Below, piece by piece: positions 19,404 through 28,854 of a DNA stretch of 64,000 bases; the stretch's first letter is position 1; every line of letters starts with the position of its first letter. This DNA is from Massilia sp. ZL223 (GTDB lineage: Bacteria > Pseudomonadota > Gammaproteobacteria > Burkholderiales > Burkholderiaceae_D), in NCBI RefSeq assembly GCF_018119395.1, contig NZ_JAGPWD010000017.1, positions 1-64,000 on the forward strand, in the 5' to 3' direction. Below the pieces are notes generated by a model. The model ran no database searches, was not told the DNA's origin, and saw only the letters and a list, made by a program, of their open reading frames with translations. A program made the translations under genes and the position numbers.

Positions 19404-20451
19404 GGCTTGCCTCCCAGGCGTGGGCCAGCGCGCTCAGCTCGCGCTCGATCAGGGCCGCGCGCTGCTTCGTGATTTCCTGCGCGCGTTCCGAGTTCCCCAC
19501 CGGCGCGGCGGTGGTGACGTGGGCGCGCACGATGCCGCCGTCTTTGGGCAGGGGAATCCACAGGCGGCCCTGCACGGCATTGGCCTCCTTCCACACGGCG
19601 ACGAACTTGGCGCCGGTGCGCGCCCCCGGTACGCCCGGTTCGAGCAGGGTAAAGGGCTGCAGCCATTCGGCATTCGGGAAGCGGCGCGCCAGCTGGACCT
19701 GCATGGCGCTGCGCTGTTCCTGGCGCGCGTCGTCGCGCGAATGGGGCAGGTGCAGGCGGGCCTGGGCGTTGACCGCGGTCTGCAGGTTCAGGCAGGCGCC
19801 ATCCGCCAGCCAGCGCCAGGTGCCGCCGTCGAGCAGGCGCGGCTTGTCCTTCGACGACGCCAGCCAGGCCTGGAGCAGGGCGGAAGGCGCCGCCAGCTTG
19901 CCGGCGTCCAGCGCGCGCACGGCGTTGGCGACATCGTTCCAGTGCCCGGCCTGCCAGGCGCGCGTGGCGGCCCGGCTCGATGGTTCCCAGCGCCACAGCA
20001 CGGCGGACCACTGTCCGTCGGGCTGGCGCCAGACCGCAGCCGCCTGCTGCATGCCGGCGGTACCCGGATTGGTGAGCAGGGCCTGGCCGGCAGCCGCGTT
20101 GTTCCAGGGCGGGACCGCCGTCGTGACCGAACGGGCCAGCTGATGCCAGGCCAGGGCGGCCGGCGTCAGGCAGCCAGCGGCGGGGGCGGGCACCGAGGCC
20201 CAGTAGAGCATCTCCACATGCCCGCTCCAGGCGCACTGGCGCACCGAGGGCTGGCCCAGGGGCGCCAGGCTGGCGCTCACGGGCGCGCTGCACTCGCGCG
20301 GGTAGGAGCCGCTGAGTTCCTTGAATTCGGCCGCGGCGGGCGCCGTTTCCTGTTTAGTCGCGGCCGCGTGCACGGAAGGCAAGGCCAGGGCGCCGGCCAG
20401 CAGGAGCAGCCGGGAAGGGCGGGTGAATGATATGGCTGGTCGTGGAATCAT
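19396..20451 (-). CDS. Secreted protein of unknown function, first gene of the antiporter operon
   Basis: A 351-residue protein. The start at 20451 gives a typical signal peptide (MIPRPAISFTRPSRLLLLAG then ALALPSVHAAA, cleavage near residue 31). The mature part is Trp-rich (WRQPDGQWSAVLWRWEPSSR) with four cysteines (in YPRECSAP, RQCAWSG, AAGCLTP and DGACLNL) that could form two disulfides in the periplasm. I recognise no family. The stop lies 8 bp inside the antiporter gene, so the two are translationally coupled. A role as a periplasmic partner of the antiporter is inference. Confidence 0.65.
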   Translation of the reverse strand: MIPRPAISFTRPSRLLLLAGALALPSVHAAATKQETAPAAAEFKELSGSYPRECSAPVSASLAPLGQPSVRQCAWSGHVEMLYWASVPAPAAGCLTPAALAWHQLARSVTTAVPPWNNAAAGQALLTNPGTAGMQQAAAVWRQPDGQWSAVLWRWEPSSRAATRAWQAGHWNDVANAVRALDAGKLAAPSALLQAWLASSKDKPRLLDGGTWRWLADGACLNLQTAVNAQARLHLPHSRDDARQEQRSAMQVQLARRFPNAEWLQPFTLLEPGVPGARTGAKFVAVWKEANAVQGRLWIPLPKDGGIVRAHVTTAAPVGNSERAQEITKQRAALIERELSALAHAWEASHE

Positions 20452-20613
20452 GGACGTGTCGATCCCGGGCAAAACCCGGTCTGAGGATGATCGGGAAGCT
20501 GGTCTACGCCAGCTTGGCGGGGATGCGCGGCGGTCGCGCCTGCGCATCGGTGGGGTGGTCAAGCGGCGGCGGATGCGCCTGCCGGGTCGCTGGGCGAGCG
20601 ACGACCTGGCTCA

Positions 20614-20644
20614 AGTATAAGCCAATATTTCATTTGTTCAAATG
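20614..20644 (-). promoter_or_regulatory. Putative promoter with overlapping palindrome, antiporter operon
   Basis: On the minus strand -35 TTGAAC (20641-20636), a 16-base spacer and -10 TATACT (20619-20614) form a plausible sigma70 promoter about 160 bases before the first gene. A 14-base perfect palindrome CATTTGTTCAAATG (20631-20644) covers the -35 box, the position of a repressor operator. The surrounding 50 bases are AT-rich in an otherwise GC-rich region. Confidence 0.45.
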
Positions 20645-20676
20645 GGCTTGTTTTTTGTATATTTACAGCGCCCGGA

Positions 20677-21837
20677 TCATTTCGCATTGGGCGTGGGCGC
20701 CCCGCGCCGTTCGCGCGCGATGTCCAGGTCCACGCTGGCCTGGCGCGTGCGCAGCGCCCGCGCATAGCGGTGCCGTGCCCGCAGGCGCGGATTGGTGACC
20801 AGGCGCCCCAGGGTTTCGCCGATCACCATCACCACCCCCAGCAGCGGCAGCACCAGCATCAGCCCCACCACGCCGGCCAGCGCGCCGCCCACGAAGATCA
20901 TCAGCACCGTCACCAGCGGATGCACGCGCAGGCTGCGTCCCAGGGTGAGCGGCATGAACACGAAGTCGTCCAGCAGGCGCACCAGCACGAATACGCCGAT
21001 CGCGCCGTAGGCCACGAGGGGATTGTTGGGCGCATCGGTCGAGGCCACGATCACCACCAGCACGCAGCCGGCCACCGAGCCCACGAAAGGCACCCAGGCC
21101 AGCACCGCCGAGATCAGGCCCAGCAGCAGGGGCGAGGACACGCCGATGGTGTACAGGCCCAGCGCCAGCACGGCGGTGTCGAGCACGGTCAGCTTGAGCA
21201 GGCCTTCGAAGTAGCGGCGCGCGGTCTGGTCGACTTCGTGCAGCAGGTAGAGCGAGCGTTCGAAGTAGGCGTTGGGCACCGCGCGCGCCAGGAATTTCTT
21301 GAAGCGCAGGCCGTCGCGCAGGAAGAAGAAGGTGAGGAAGGGCACCAGCAGCATCAGCGGCACCCAGGTCGCCACGCCGACCAGGATCTCGCCCAGGTGC
21401 TCCTGCGCGAAGTTGTCGGTGTAGGTGCGGAAGGCCTTGTTGACGGTCGAGGTCAGGCGCATCTCCGCCAGCACCGGGAAGCGCGCTTCCAGCAGGGTCA
21501 TGGTGTTGTGCACGAAGGCCACGCCGCCATCCAGGTAGAGGCCGATGGTCTTTTCCCAAGAGTCTTCTTCCGGGCCGTGGCTCCAGCTCAGGATCGCCGC
21601 CAGCGCCAACGAGGCAAGCGAGAAGAACAGCAGGCAGACCCACATCGCGGCGGCGTTGCGGCCATAGCCGGCGCGCACCATGCGCTGCATCGGCCCCAGC
21701 AGGATGTAGTGCAGCACGGTGCCGAAGATGAAGGGCAGGGCCAGCCACAGCAGCTTGTTCACCACCAGCAGCAGCACGCAGGTGACGGCGATGATGCCGG
21801 TCCAGACGATGGGGCCGGCGCGTTCGCTCTCGTTCAT
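20677..21837 (-). CDS. AI-2E family transporter (PerM/TqsA-like)
   Basis: A 386-residue inner-membrane protein with the AI-2E/PerM layout: two N-terminal helices (VWTGIIAVTCVLLLVVNKLL), a periplasmic-type stretch, and a C-terminal block of helices with FLTFFFLRDG, PFVGSVAGC and the family motif GALAGVVGLMLVLPLLGVV. Some members export the quorum signal AI-2; others are Na+/H+ antiporters or have unknown cargo, so substrate is not asserted. The start overlaps the stop of the cyclic-nucleotide-binding gene by four bases (ATGA). The C-terminal tail is basic and cytosolic. Confidence 0.83.
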   Translation of the reverse strand: MNESERAGPIVWTGIIAVTCVLLLVVNKLLWLALPFIFGTVLHYILLGPMQRMVRAGYGRNAAAMWVCLLFFSLASLALAAILSWSHGPEEDSWEKTIGLYLDGGVAFVHNTMTLLEARFPVLAEMRLTSTVNKAFRTYTDNFAQEHLGEILVGVATWVPLMLLVPFLTFFFLRDGLRFKKFLARAVPNAYFERSLYLLHEVDQTARRYFEGLLKLTVLDTAVLALGLYTIGVSSPLLLGLISAVLAWVPFVGSVAGCVLVVIVASTDAPNNPLVAYGAIGVFVLVRLLDDFVFMPLTLGRSLRVHPLVTVLMIFVGGALAGVVGLMLVLPLLGVVMVIGETLGRLVTNPRLRARHRYARALRTRQASVDLDIARERRGAPTPNAK

Positions 21838-22319
21838 AGCGCTTCCAGCTGCGGACGCCCTGTGCCCATCCATTCGCGCAGGCGGCGGCCGATGTGGCGC
21901 GCCAGCGCCAGCGAGATCTTGTAGCCGATCACGGTGTCGGTTTCCATCAGGCCGAGGAAGTCGGCGCGGAAAAACACCGCCATTTCGCAGGGCTCGATGG
22001 CGCGCGCCTGGGCGTTGCGGGGCGAGTTGTCGAGCAGGGCCAGGTCGCCGAAGAAGCCGCCCGGCTCCAGCTCGGCCACGACCTGGACCGTGCCCTCGTG
22101 CAGGCGGGTGATGCGCACCCGGCCGCTCATCAGGAGGTAGAGCGCCTGGCCTTCCTCGCCCTCGTCGAAGATGATTTCGTCCTTCAGGTAGCGCCGTTCG
22201 TGCAGCAGGCCGTCGACGATCTTCAGTTCCAGCGGTGTCAGTGTGCTGAACAGCGCCGTGTTCTTCAGGCGGTGCAGGCGCGGCGACATCTGAGGGGGCT
22301 TGAGGAAACCGAAAATCAC
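21834..22319 (-). CDS. Stand-alone cyclic-nucleotide-binding domain protein
   Basis: A 161-residue protein made almost only of one cNMP-binding domain: LKNTALFSTLTPLELKIVDG, then GEEGQALYLLMSGRVRI, then EPGGFFGDLALLDNSPRNAQ. There is no DNA-binding helix-turn-helix at the C-terminus, so it is not a Crp-type regulator. The phosphate-binding cassette reads FFGDLALLDNSPRNAQA, where canonical cAMP sites have GE(L/I)AL..PR.A; Asp replaces the usual Glu, so ligand binding is uncertain. A GTG start at 22319 is chosen because CTGGAGCG lies just upstream and no ATG fits. It is coupled by 4 bp to the AI-2E-type transporter and may gate it. Confidence 0.7.
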   Translation of the reverse strand: MIFGFLKPPQMSPRLHRLKNTALFSTLTPLELKIVDGLLHERRYLKDEIIFDEGEEGQALYLLMSGRVRITRLHEGTVQVVAELEPGGFFGDLALLDNSPRNAQARAIEPCEMAVFFRADFLGLMETDTVIGYKISLALARHIGRRLREWMGTGRPQLEAL

Positions 22320-22388
22320 GAACGCTCCAGTGCGGTCAAGAATTAATGTTGTCTGTTGATTATCCCCTAACGCATGCTGCCGCGCATC

Positions 22389-22420
22389 AAAAAAGCGCCC
22401 CCTGCGAGGTGGGGTGTCGC
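22389..22420 (-). promoter_or_regulatory. Hairpin with T-tract in the leader of the cNMP-binding gene
   Basis: On the minus strand GCGACACCCC and GGGGGCGC can pair imperfectly and are followed by TTTTTT, about 70 bases before the GTG start at 22319. The form is that of an intrinsic terminator inside a leader, so it could be an attenuator or the end of a short upstream transcript. No leader peptide is evident. Confidence 0.3.
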
Positions 22421-22542
22421 AGCTTGTCCAAAAGACTTCAAACGTGCGCGCCGCACACGGCAAAAGCGTGTACCATAATTCTTTGCGGCAATATATGTTA
22501 TGTGAATAACATAGTTGTCGCTTCACCCATGAAGGATGGGCC

Positions 22543-23727
22543 GTGATCGACACCCACACTTTTCTGCTCGCGCTCGGCATCGGCAACATCGCCTTTGCCG
22601 TCCTGATGGCAGGCTATACCTTCGGCGCCAAGCCGAACCCCGGCCTGCGCCTGTGGATGTGGGCGCGGCTCGGCATGGGGGCGAGCCAGCTCCTCGGCTG
22701 GATGCGTCCGCAACTGGGCCTGGCGCTGCCGCCCGGCGTCGAGGGCGTGGCCTGGATTCTCGCCGTATCGGCCGAAGTGGCGGCCTATTGCCTGTTCTTC
22801 GAATTTACGCGCTGGGGCCGCTTGCTGCTGCCGATCACCGCGCTGTCCTCGGCCATCGTGCTGGCCGCCGGCAGCATGGGCGCCAGCCACGGCCAGCTGG
22901 GGACCATGGTGGCCTGCGTAGTGGCGCTGTTCGCCGCGACCATGGCCTGGATCCTGCTGCGCCCGCGCCGCTTCAGCACGCGCTTCGCCGCCGGCCTGCG
23001 CAGCGCCTCGCCGCTGCAGCTGATCATCGGCGTCAACGATGCGCTGTTCGCGCTGGCTGTCGGCTGGTCGGCCTGGTCCGGCATCCAGGGGGGCGCGCTG
23101 TTTAGCCAGGGCGATTCTTATGAATTCGCCTACCTGATGGGCTACCTCCTGATGATCGTGAACGGCTTCGGCTTCCTGCTGCTGTGCAAGCAGAAGGACG
23201 ATGCCGAGATGGCGCGCCTGGCCACCACCGATTTCCTGACCGGACTGCCCAACCGCCACGCCTTCCTCGAGCGCGCCGAGCAGGCGCGCCTGGCGGCCCA
23301 GCGCCAGCGCCGTCCGCTCGCCCTGATGATGATCGACATCGACCACTTCAAGCAGCTCAACGACCGCTGGGGCCATGCGAGCGGCGACGAGGCGCTGATG
23401 GTGTTCGCCCGCACCGCGCGCGCCGTGCTGCGCGAGCACGAGACCATCGGCCGCCTGGGCGGGGAAGAGTTCGCGATGATCATGCCGGGCGCCGACCTCG
23501 ACGGCGCGGTGCAGGCGGCCCAGCGCCTGCGCGTGGCGGTGCGCAATGCGACCGTGATCACGAGCGGTCCGTCGTACACGATGACGGTGAGTATCGGCGT
23601 GGTGGTGCTGGATCCGAACGAGGACTTGAGCGCGGCCTTGGCGCGCGCCGATCATGCACTGTATGCGGCAAAACGCGACGGACGTGATCGCGTCGAGATC
23701 GGCCATCCGGAACTGCGCCGCGCATGA
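22543..23727 (+). CDS. Membrane-anchored diguanylate cyclase (GGDEF)
   Basis: A 394-residue protein. Residues 1-205 contain about six hydrophobic segments forming a membrane sensor. Residues of about 225-390 are a GGDEF domain: TTDFLTGLPNRHAF, IDIDHFKQLNDRWGHASGDE and the active-site loop GGEEF. GGEEF is a functional variant that makes cyclic di-GMP from two GTP. The inhibitory I-site, normally RxxD before the loop, reads REHE here, so product inhibition may be lost or weak. The GTG start at 22543 follows an AAGGA site 7 bases upstream. The input signal is unknown. Confidence 0.87.
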   Translation: MIDTHTFLLALGIGNIAFAVLMAGYTFGAKPNPGLRLWMWARLGMGASQLLGWMRPQLGLALPPGVEGVAWILAVSAEVAAYCLFFEFTRWGRLLLPITALSSAIVLAAGSMGASHGQLGTMVACVVALFAATMAWILLRPRRFSTRFAAGLRSASPLQLIIGVNDALFALAVGWSAWSGIQGGALFSQGDSYEFAYLMGYLLMIVNGFGFLLLCKQKDDAEMARLATTDFLTGLPNRHAFLERAEQARLAAQRQRRPLALMMIDIDHFKQLNDRWGHASGDEALMVFARTARAVLREHETIGRLGGEEFAMIMPGADLDGAVQAAQRLRVAVRNATVITSGPSYTMTVSIGVVVLDPNEDLSAALARADHALYAAKRDGRDRVEIGHPELRRA

Positions 23728-23742
23728 AGAAAAAGGAAAAGG

Positions 23743-23780
23743 AAAAAGAAAAAGGTCCGCCGAAGCGAACCTTTTTCTTT
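23743..23780. terminator. Bidirectional terminator between diguanylate cyclase and tRNA operon
   Basis: GAAAAAGGTCCGC-CGAA-GCGAACCTTTTTC forms a stem with a four-base loop, flanked by A-rich sequence on one side and T-rich on the other. It can end both the GGDEF gene (plus) and the tRNA transcript (minus). Confidence 0.75.
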
Positions 23781-23785
23781 GATGC

Positions 23786-23862
23786 TGGCGGAGCGGACGG
23801 GGCTCGAACCCGCGACCCCCGGCGTGACAGGCCGGTATTCTAACCAACTGAACTACCGCTCC
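23786..23862 (-). tRNA. tRNA-Asp (GTC)
   Basis: A 77-base gene including encoded CCA. Read on the minus strand, the acceptor arms GGAGCGG/CCGCTCC pair, followed by discriminator G and CCA. The D-arm contains AGTTCAGTTGGTTAGAAT. The anticodon loop CTGTCAC gives anticodon GTC. The T-arm holds GGTTCGAGCC. It decodes Asp GAC/GAU and is the second gene of a two-tRNA transcript. Confidence 0.95.
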
Positions 23863-23901
23863 GTTTACTCTGATCATTACTTCGATCAACCATCTGATGC
23901 T

Positions 23902-23977
23902 TGGTGGGCGCTGAGAGGGTCGAACTCCCGACCTAATCCTTGTAAGGGATCCGCTCTACCAACTGAGCTAAGCGCCC
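23902..23977 (-). tRNA. tRNA-Val (TAC)
   Basis: A 76-base gene with encoded CCA. The acceptor GGGCGCT pairs with AGCGCCC, discriminator A. The anticodon stem is GATCC/GGATT and the loop CTTACAA gives anticodon TAC (Val). The T-arm holds AGTTCGACCC. It lies 39 bases upstream of tRNA-Asp in the same transcript, a common Val-Asp order in betaproteobacteria. Confidence 0.93.
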
Positions 23978-24034
23978 GTTCTCTCTATCAGAGGTTTCTG
24001 TCTGACGTTTGTCATCACGTCCGAAGAGGCCCGA

Positions 24035-24064
24035 ATTATAGAGGTTGGAATTCGGTGTGTGCAA
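24035..24064 (-). promoter_or_regulatory. Promoter of the tRNA-Val/tRNA-Asp operon
   Basis: On the minus strand -35 TTGCAC (24064-24059), an 18-base spacer and a perfect -10 TATAAT (24040-24035), about 57 bases before the tRNA. The bases after the -10 (TCGGGCC) form a GC-rich discriminator, typical of stable-RNA promoters under ppGpp control. Confidence 0.65.
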
Positions 24065-24518
24065 GGGTTTTTCGAAAAAAAGTTAAAAAGGCTTTTCACT
24101 CTTCGCCATCCAATGTTCGCATGCGTCGTAAGCAAGTTTCCGGTGGCAGATATTTACTTGCCCTAGGACATGGCCTTGTTTGTGTCATGAACGGCCGCGC
24201 GGCCTGGCCGGCGATCAAAAGTATAGGATGATTATTTATCGGGAGTTAATGCTTGGATGCACACATATGCGCGCGGCATAGGCGATTTTGGCATTGAAAA
24301 TTTTGCCTTTCTTGAAAACGACAGAATAAATCATGTTTCTGTCGCAGACGTCCGTGCAGATGTTGTAAATACAACTCATTCGCTAAAAATTTCTGCTCGG
24401 TGATTCTTCCTTTCCGGATACGCTGCTCTCGCCACTTCAGATGGCACCGGTCCTGCCGGTTACAGCAACTATACAGGCGAGCAATCGCTTGACGGAAAAC
24501 CAAACATAAGGAAGAAGC
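24065..24518. other. Gene-free region before the first subtilase, with a conserved leader
   Basis: No gene is supported between the tRNA promoter and the subtilase at 24519. The right half is the 5' leader of that gene. Bases 24466-24516 (CAACTATACAGGCGAGCAAT, then CGCTTGACGGAAAACC, then AAACATAAGGAAGAAG) are nearly identical to 26698-26748 before the second subtilase. AAGGAAGAAG is the ribosome site. Weaker similarity extends further upstream (TCTTCCTTTCCGGATACGCTG versus TCTTCCGTTCGCGATACGCT). Confidence 0.7.
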
Positions 24519-26312
<1,794 letters not shown>

Positions 26313-26350
26313 GTCCTTCTCGCTCTGCCGGCAACGGCAAATCCATAGCG

Positions 26351-26380
26351 AAACGCGCGGCCTCGGCCGCGCGTTTTTTA
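26351..26380 (+). terminator. Rho-independent terminator of subtilase copy 1
   Basis: AACGCGCGGCC-TC-GGCCGCGCGTT is a perfect stem followed by TTTTT. The same stem recurs after copy 2, and a shortened form follows copy 3. Confidence 0.9.
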
Positions 26381-26697
26381 TTTCCTGGTTTGATGCTGAT
26401 CAATGCCGTTTCAGAGGGATTGCCGACATTTCTGCCCTTTGAAAACCAACAGTGTCATGTGAATACTTATCCGAGAATTACCCCGTTCGCGCCGCACGCA
26501 CGTGCAGTAAGCACAAAGTTGGCATCAAAAATTTTGCTTATTTAACTTTCGTCCGAAGAAATTATGTTTTTGAAAAATATGTACGTATAGGTGTTGTGAA
26601 ATCGCCGAATTCAATTCGAATTTCCCAGCGCTACCTCTTCCGTTCGCGATACGCTGGCTTCGCCGCATCCAGACGGCACCGGCATGACCGGTTAAAC

Positions 26698-26748
26698 CAA
26701 CTATACAGGCGAGCAATCGCTTGACGGAAAACCAAACATAAGGAAGAA
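26698..26748 (+). repeat. Leader repeat before subtilase copy 2
   Basis: A 51-base segment nearly identical to 24466-24516. It ends in the ribosome site AAGGAAGAAC just before the ATG. The rest of the 438-bp gap holds the copy 1 terminator and, at 26548-26561, TTCGTCCGAAGAAA followed by ATGTTTTTGAAAAAT; this is matched at 28687-28700 before copy 3. TTCGTCCGAA is an imperfect palindrome and a possible operator. Confidence 0.8.
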
Positions 26749-26750
26749 CC

Positions 26751-28550
26751 ATGAAGCACTCGCATTCGATTCATCCGGCAATGTTGAAACTCTGCGCAGC
26801 AGTCTCGCTGGCGGTTGCCTCGGCCTCGGCCGTGGCAGGCGCCGGCAACGGTAATGTGGTCCCGGGCCTGATGGAAACCGACCGCATCATCGTCAAGTAC
26901 AAGGATTCGATGCCGGCCGCCAAGGGCATGGCCAAGGCGGCCGCCATGAGCGGCGACCGCAAGGCCAAGCTGGACCGTGCAGGCCAGCAGTTCGGTATGA
27001 CCGTTCGCGAAAGCCACACGATTTCGACGGGCGCCCATGTGTTCAAGCTGAACGGCAAGCGTGGCCTGAAGGACGTACAGGCCCTGGCCGCCGAAATGAT
27101 GGCCCGCGACTCGAACATCGAGTACGCCGAGCCGGACCGCATCATGACCCACATGGCCACCGCCAACGATCCGATGTATACCCAGCAGTGGCACTACACC
27201 GACGCCACCGGCGGCCTGCGCCTGCCGACCGCCTGGGACAAGTCGACCGGCACCGGCGTCGTCGTCGCCGTGATCGACACCGGCTACCGTCCGCACGCCG
27301 ACCTGAGCGGCCAGATCCTGCAGGGCTACGACTTCATCGGCGACACCTTCGTGTCGAACGACGGCAACGGCCGCGACACCGACGCCAGCGACCCGGGCGA
27401 TGCGATCGCCATCGGCGAATGCGGCGGCGGCCAGCCGACCCGCGCCCAGAACTCCAGCTGGCACGGCACCCACGTGGCCGGCACCATCGCCGCCCGCACC
27501 AACAACAGCCTGGGCGTCGCCGGCGTCGCCTACAACGCCAAGATCGTTCCGGCCCGCGTGCTGGGCAAGTGCGGCGGCTACACCTCGGACATCGCCGATG
27601 CGATCACCTGGACCTCGGGCGGCGCCGTCTCGGGCGTGCCGACCAACGCCAACAAGGCCAAGGTCCTGAACCTGTCGCTGGGCGGCAGCGGCGCCTGCGA
27701 TGCCACCACCCAGAGCGCGATCAATGGCGCCCGCTCGCGCGGCGCCGTGGTCGTCGTCGCGGCCGGTAACGACGCGATGAACGTCAGCAACGCCAGCCCG
27801 GCCAACTGCTCGGGCGTGATCGCCGTGGCGGCGACCGGCAAGACCGGCGGCCGTGCCTCGTACTCGAACTACGGCACCCTGGTCGACGTGGCCGCTCCTG
27901 GCGGCGACGGCAGCTACAGCGTGCTGTCGACCCTGAACTCGGGCACCACCTCGCCGGCATCGGACAACTACGCAGGCTACCAGGGCACCTCGATGGCGAC
28001 CCCGCACGTCGCTGGTACCGCTGCGCTGATGTTCGCCGTGAACTCGGCGCTGACTCCGGACGACATCGAGTCCAAGCTGAAGTCGACCGCACGCGCCTTC
28101 CCGGCCACCTGCTCGGGCTGCGGCACCGGCATCGTCGACGCGACCGCTGCGGTCAACTCGGCGCTGGGCGGCGGCGGCACCGGCACTACCCTGGCTGAAA
28201 GCGAGTCGAACAACACGACCGGCACCGCCGACCTCGTGACCGTCAGCGGCACCACCGTCAACGCCAACATGGGCAGCTCGACCGACACCGACTACTTCCG
28301 TGTCGATCTGCCGGCAGGCAAGACCCTGAGCTCGGTCCTGACCCCGAACGGCAGCTCGGACTACGACCTGTACGTGTACAACAGCGCCGGCACCCTGCTG
28401 GGCAAGAGCGAGAACGGCACCGGCTCGATCGACAGCTACAACACGACCAACACCGGCACCGGCACCCTGGCCCGCTATGTGCGCGTGGTGTACTACAGCG
28501 GCGGCACCGGCTCGACCAGCGGCGCCTACACCCTGAAACTGAGCTGGTAA
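26751..28550 (+). CDS. Secreted S8 subtilisin-family serine peptidase with PPC domain (copy 2)
   Basis: A 599-residue protein colinear with copy 1 and very similar throughout, including an identical MKHSHSIHPAMLKLCAAVSL start. The triad Asp176, His238, Ser414 falls at exactly the same residue numbers. Differences cluster in the propeptide (SMPAAKGMAKAAAMSGD against SAAAMKGVAKVAGMTSD) and in the linker to the PPC domain (LGGGGTGTTLAESESNN). The spacing and shared leader show a recent tandem duplication of the whole transcription unit. Likely a secreted protease of overlapping specificity. Confidence 0.93.
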   Translation: MKHSHSIHPAMLKLCAAVSLAVASASAVAGAGNGNVVPGLMETDRIIVKYKDSMPAAKGMAKAAAMSGDRKAKLDRAGQQFGMTVRESHTISTGAHVFKLNGKRGLKDVQALAAEMMARDSNIEYAEPDRIMTHMATANDPMYTQQWHYTDATGGLRLPTAWDKSTGTGVVVAVIDTGYRPHADLSGQILQGYDFIGDTFVSNDGNGRDTDASDPGDAIAIGECGGGQPTRAQNSSWHGTHVAGTIAARTNNSLGVAGVAYNAKIVPARVLGKCGGYTSDIADAITWTSGGAVSGVPTNANKAKVLNLSLGGSGACDATTQSAINGARSRGAVVVVAAGNDAMNVSNASPANCSGVIAVAATGKTGGRASYSNYGTLVDVAAPGGDGSYSVLSTLNSGTTSPASDNYAGYQGTSMATPHVAGTAALMFAVNSALTPDDIESKLKSTARAFPATCSGCGTGIVDATAAVNSALGGGGTGTTLAESESNNTTGTADLVTVSGTTVNANMGSSTDTDYFRVDLPAGKTLSSVLTPNGSSDYDLYVYNSAGTLLGKSENGTGSIDSYNTTNTGTGTLARYVRVVYYSGGTGSTSGAYTLKLSW

Positions 28551-28587
28551 GTCCTGCTCGCCGCGCCGGCAACGGCGATGCGACGAC

Positions 28588-28617
28588 CAACGCGCGGCCT
28601 CGGCCGCGCGTTTTTTA
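28588..28617 (+). terminator. Rho-independent terminator of subtilase copy 2
   Basis: The stem AACGCGCGGCC-TC-GGCCGCGCGTT is followed by TTTTTATT, identical in stem to the copy 1 terminator. The remaining 28618-28854 interval is the leader of copy 3, with TTCGTCCGAAGAAA at 28687-28700 and an AAGGTAAGGAAGAAG ribosome site; no other gene is seen. Confidence 0.9.
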
Positions 28618-28854
28618 TTGTGCGCTTCACATGGGGCCAAAGCGACGATGGCTGATTGTTACGGGAAATATTTTGTGAAATTAACGTTCGTCCGAAGAAA
28701 CGATGTTTTTCAAAAATTTGTGATTTTTGGTGTGGTGAAACAACCGAATTCGCTACGATTTCGGCTGCGTTACCTCTTCCTTTCGCGATAACCTGCACCG
28801 TTCTCATCCAGACGTACAGCGTCATCGCTGACGAAACTCAAGGTAAGGAAGAAG

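Noticed and set aside
23902-23977. Reading the tRNA as tRNA-Thr (TGT)
   Set aside because: That uses the wrong strand for the anticodon loop. On the minus strand the loop CTTACAA gives TAC, valine.
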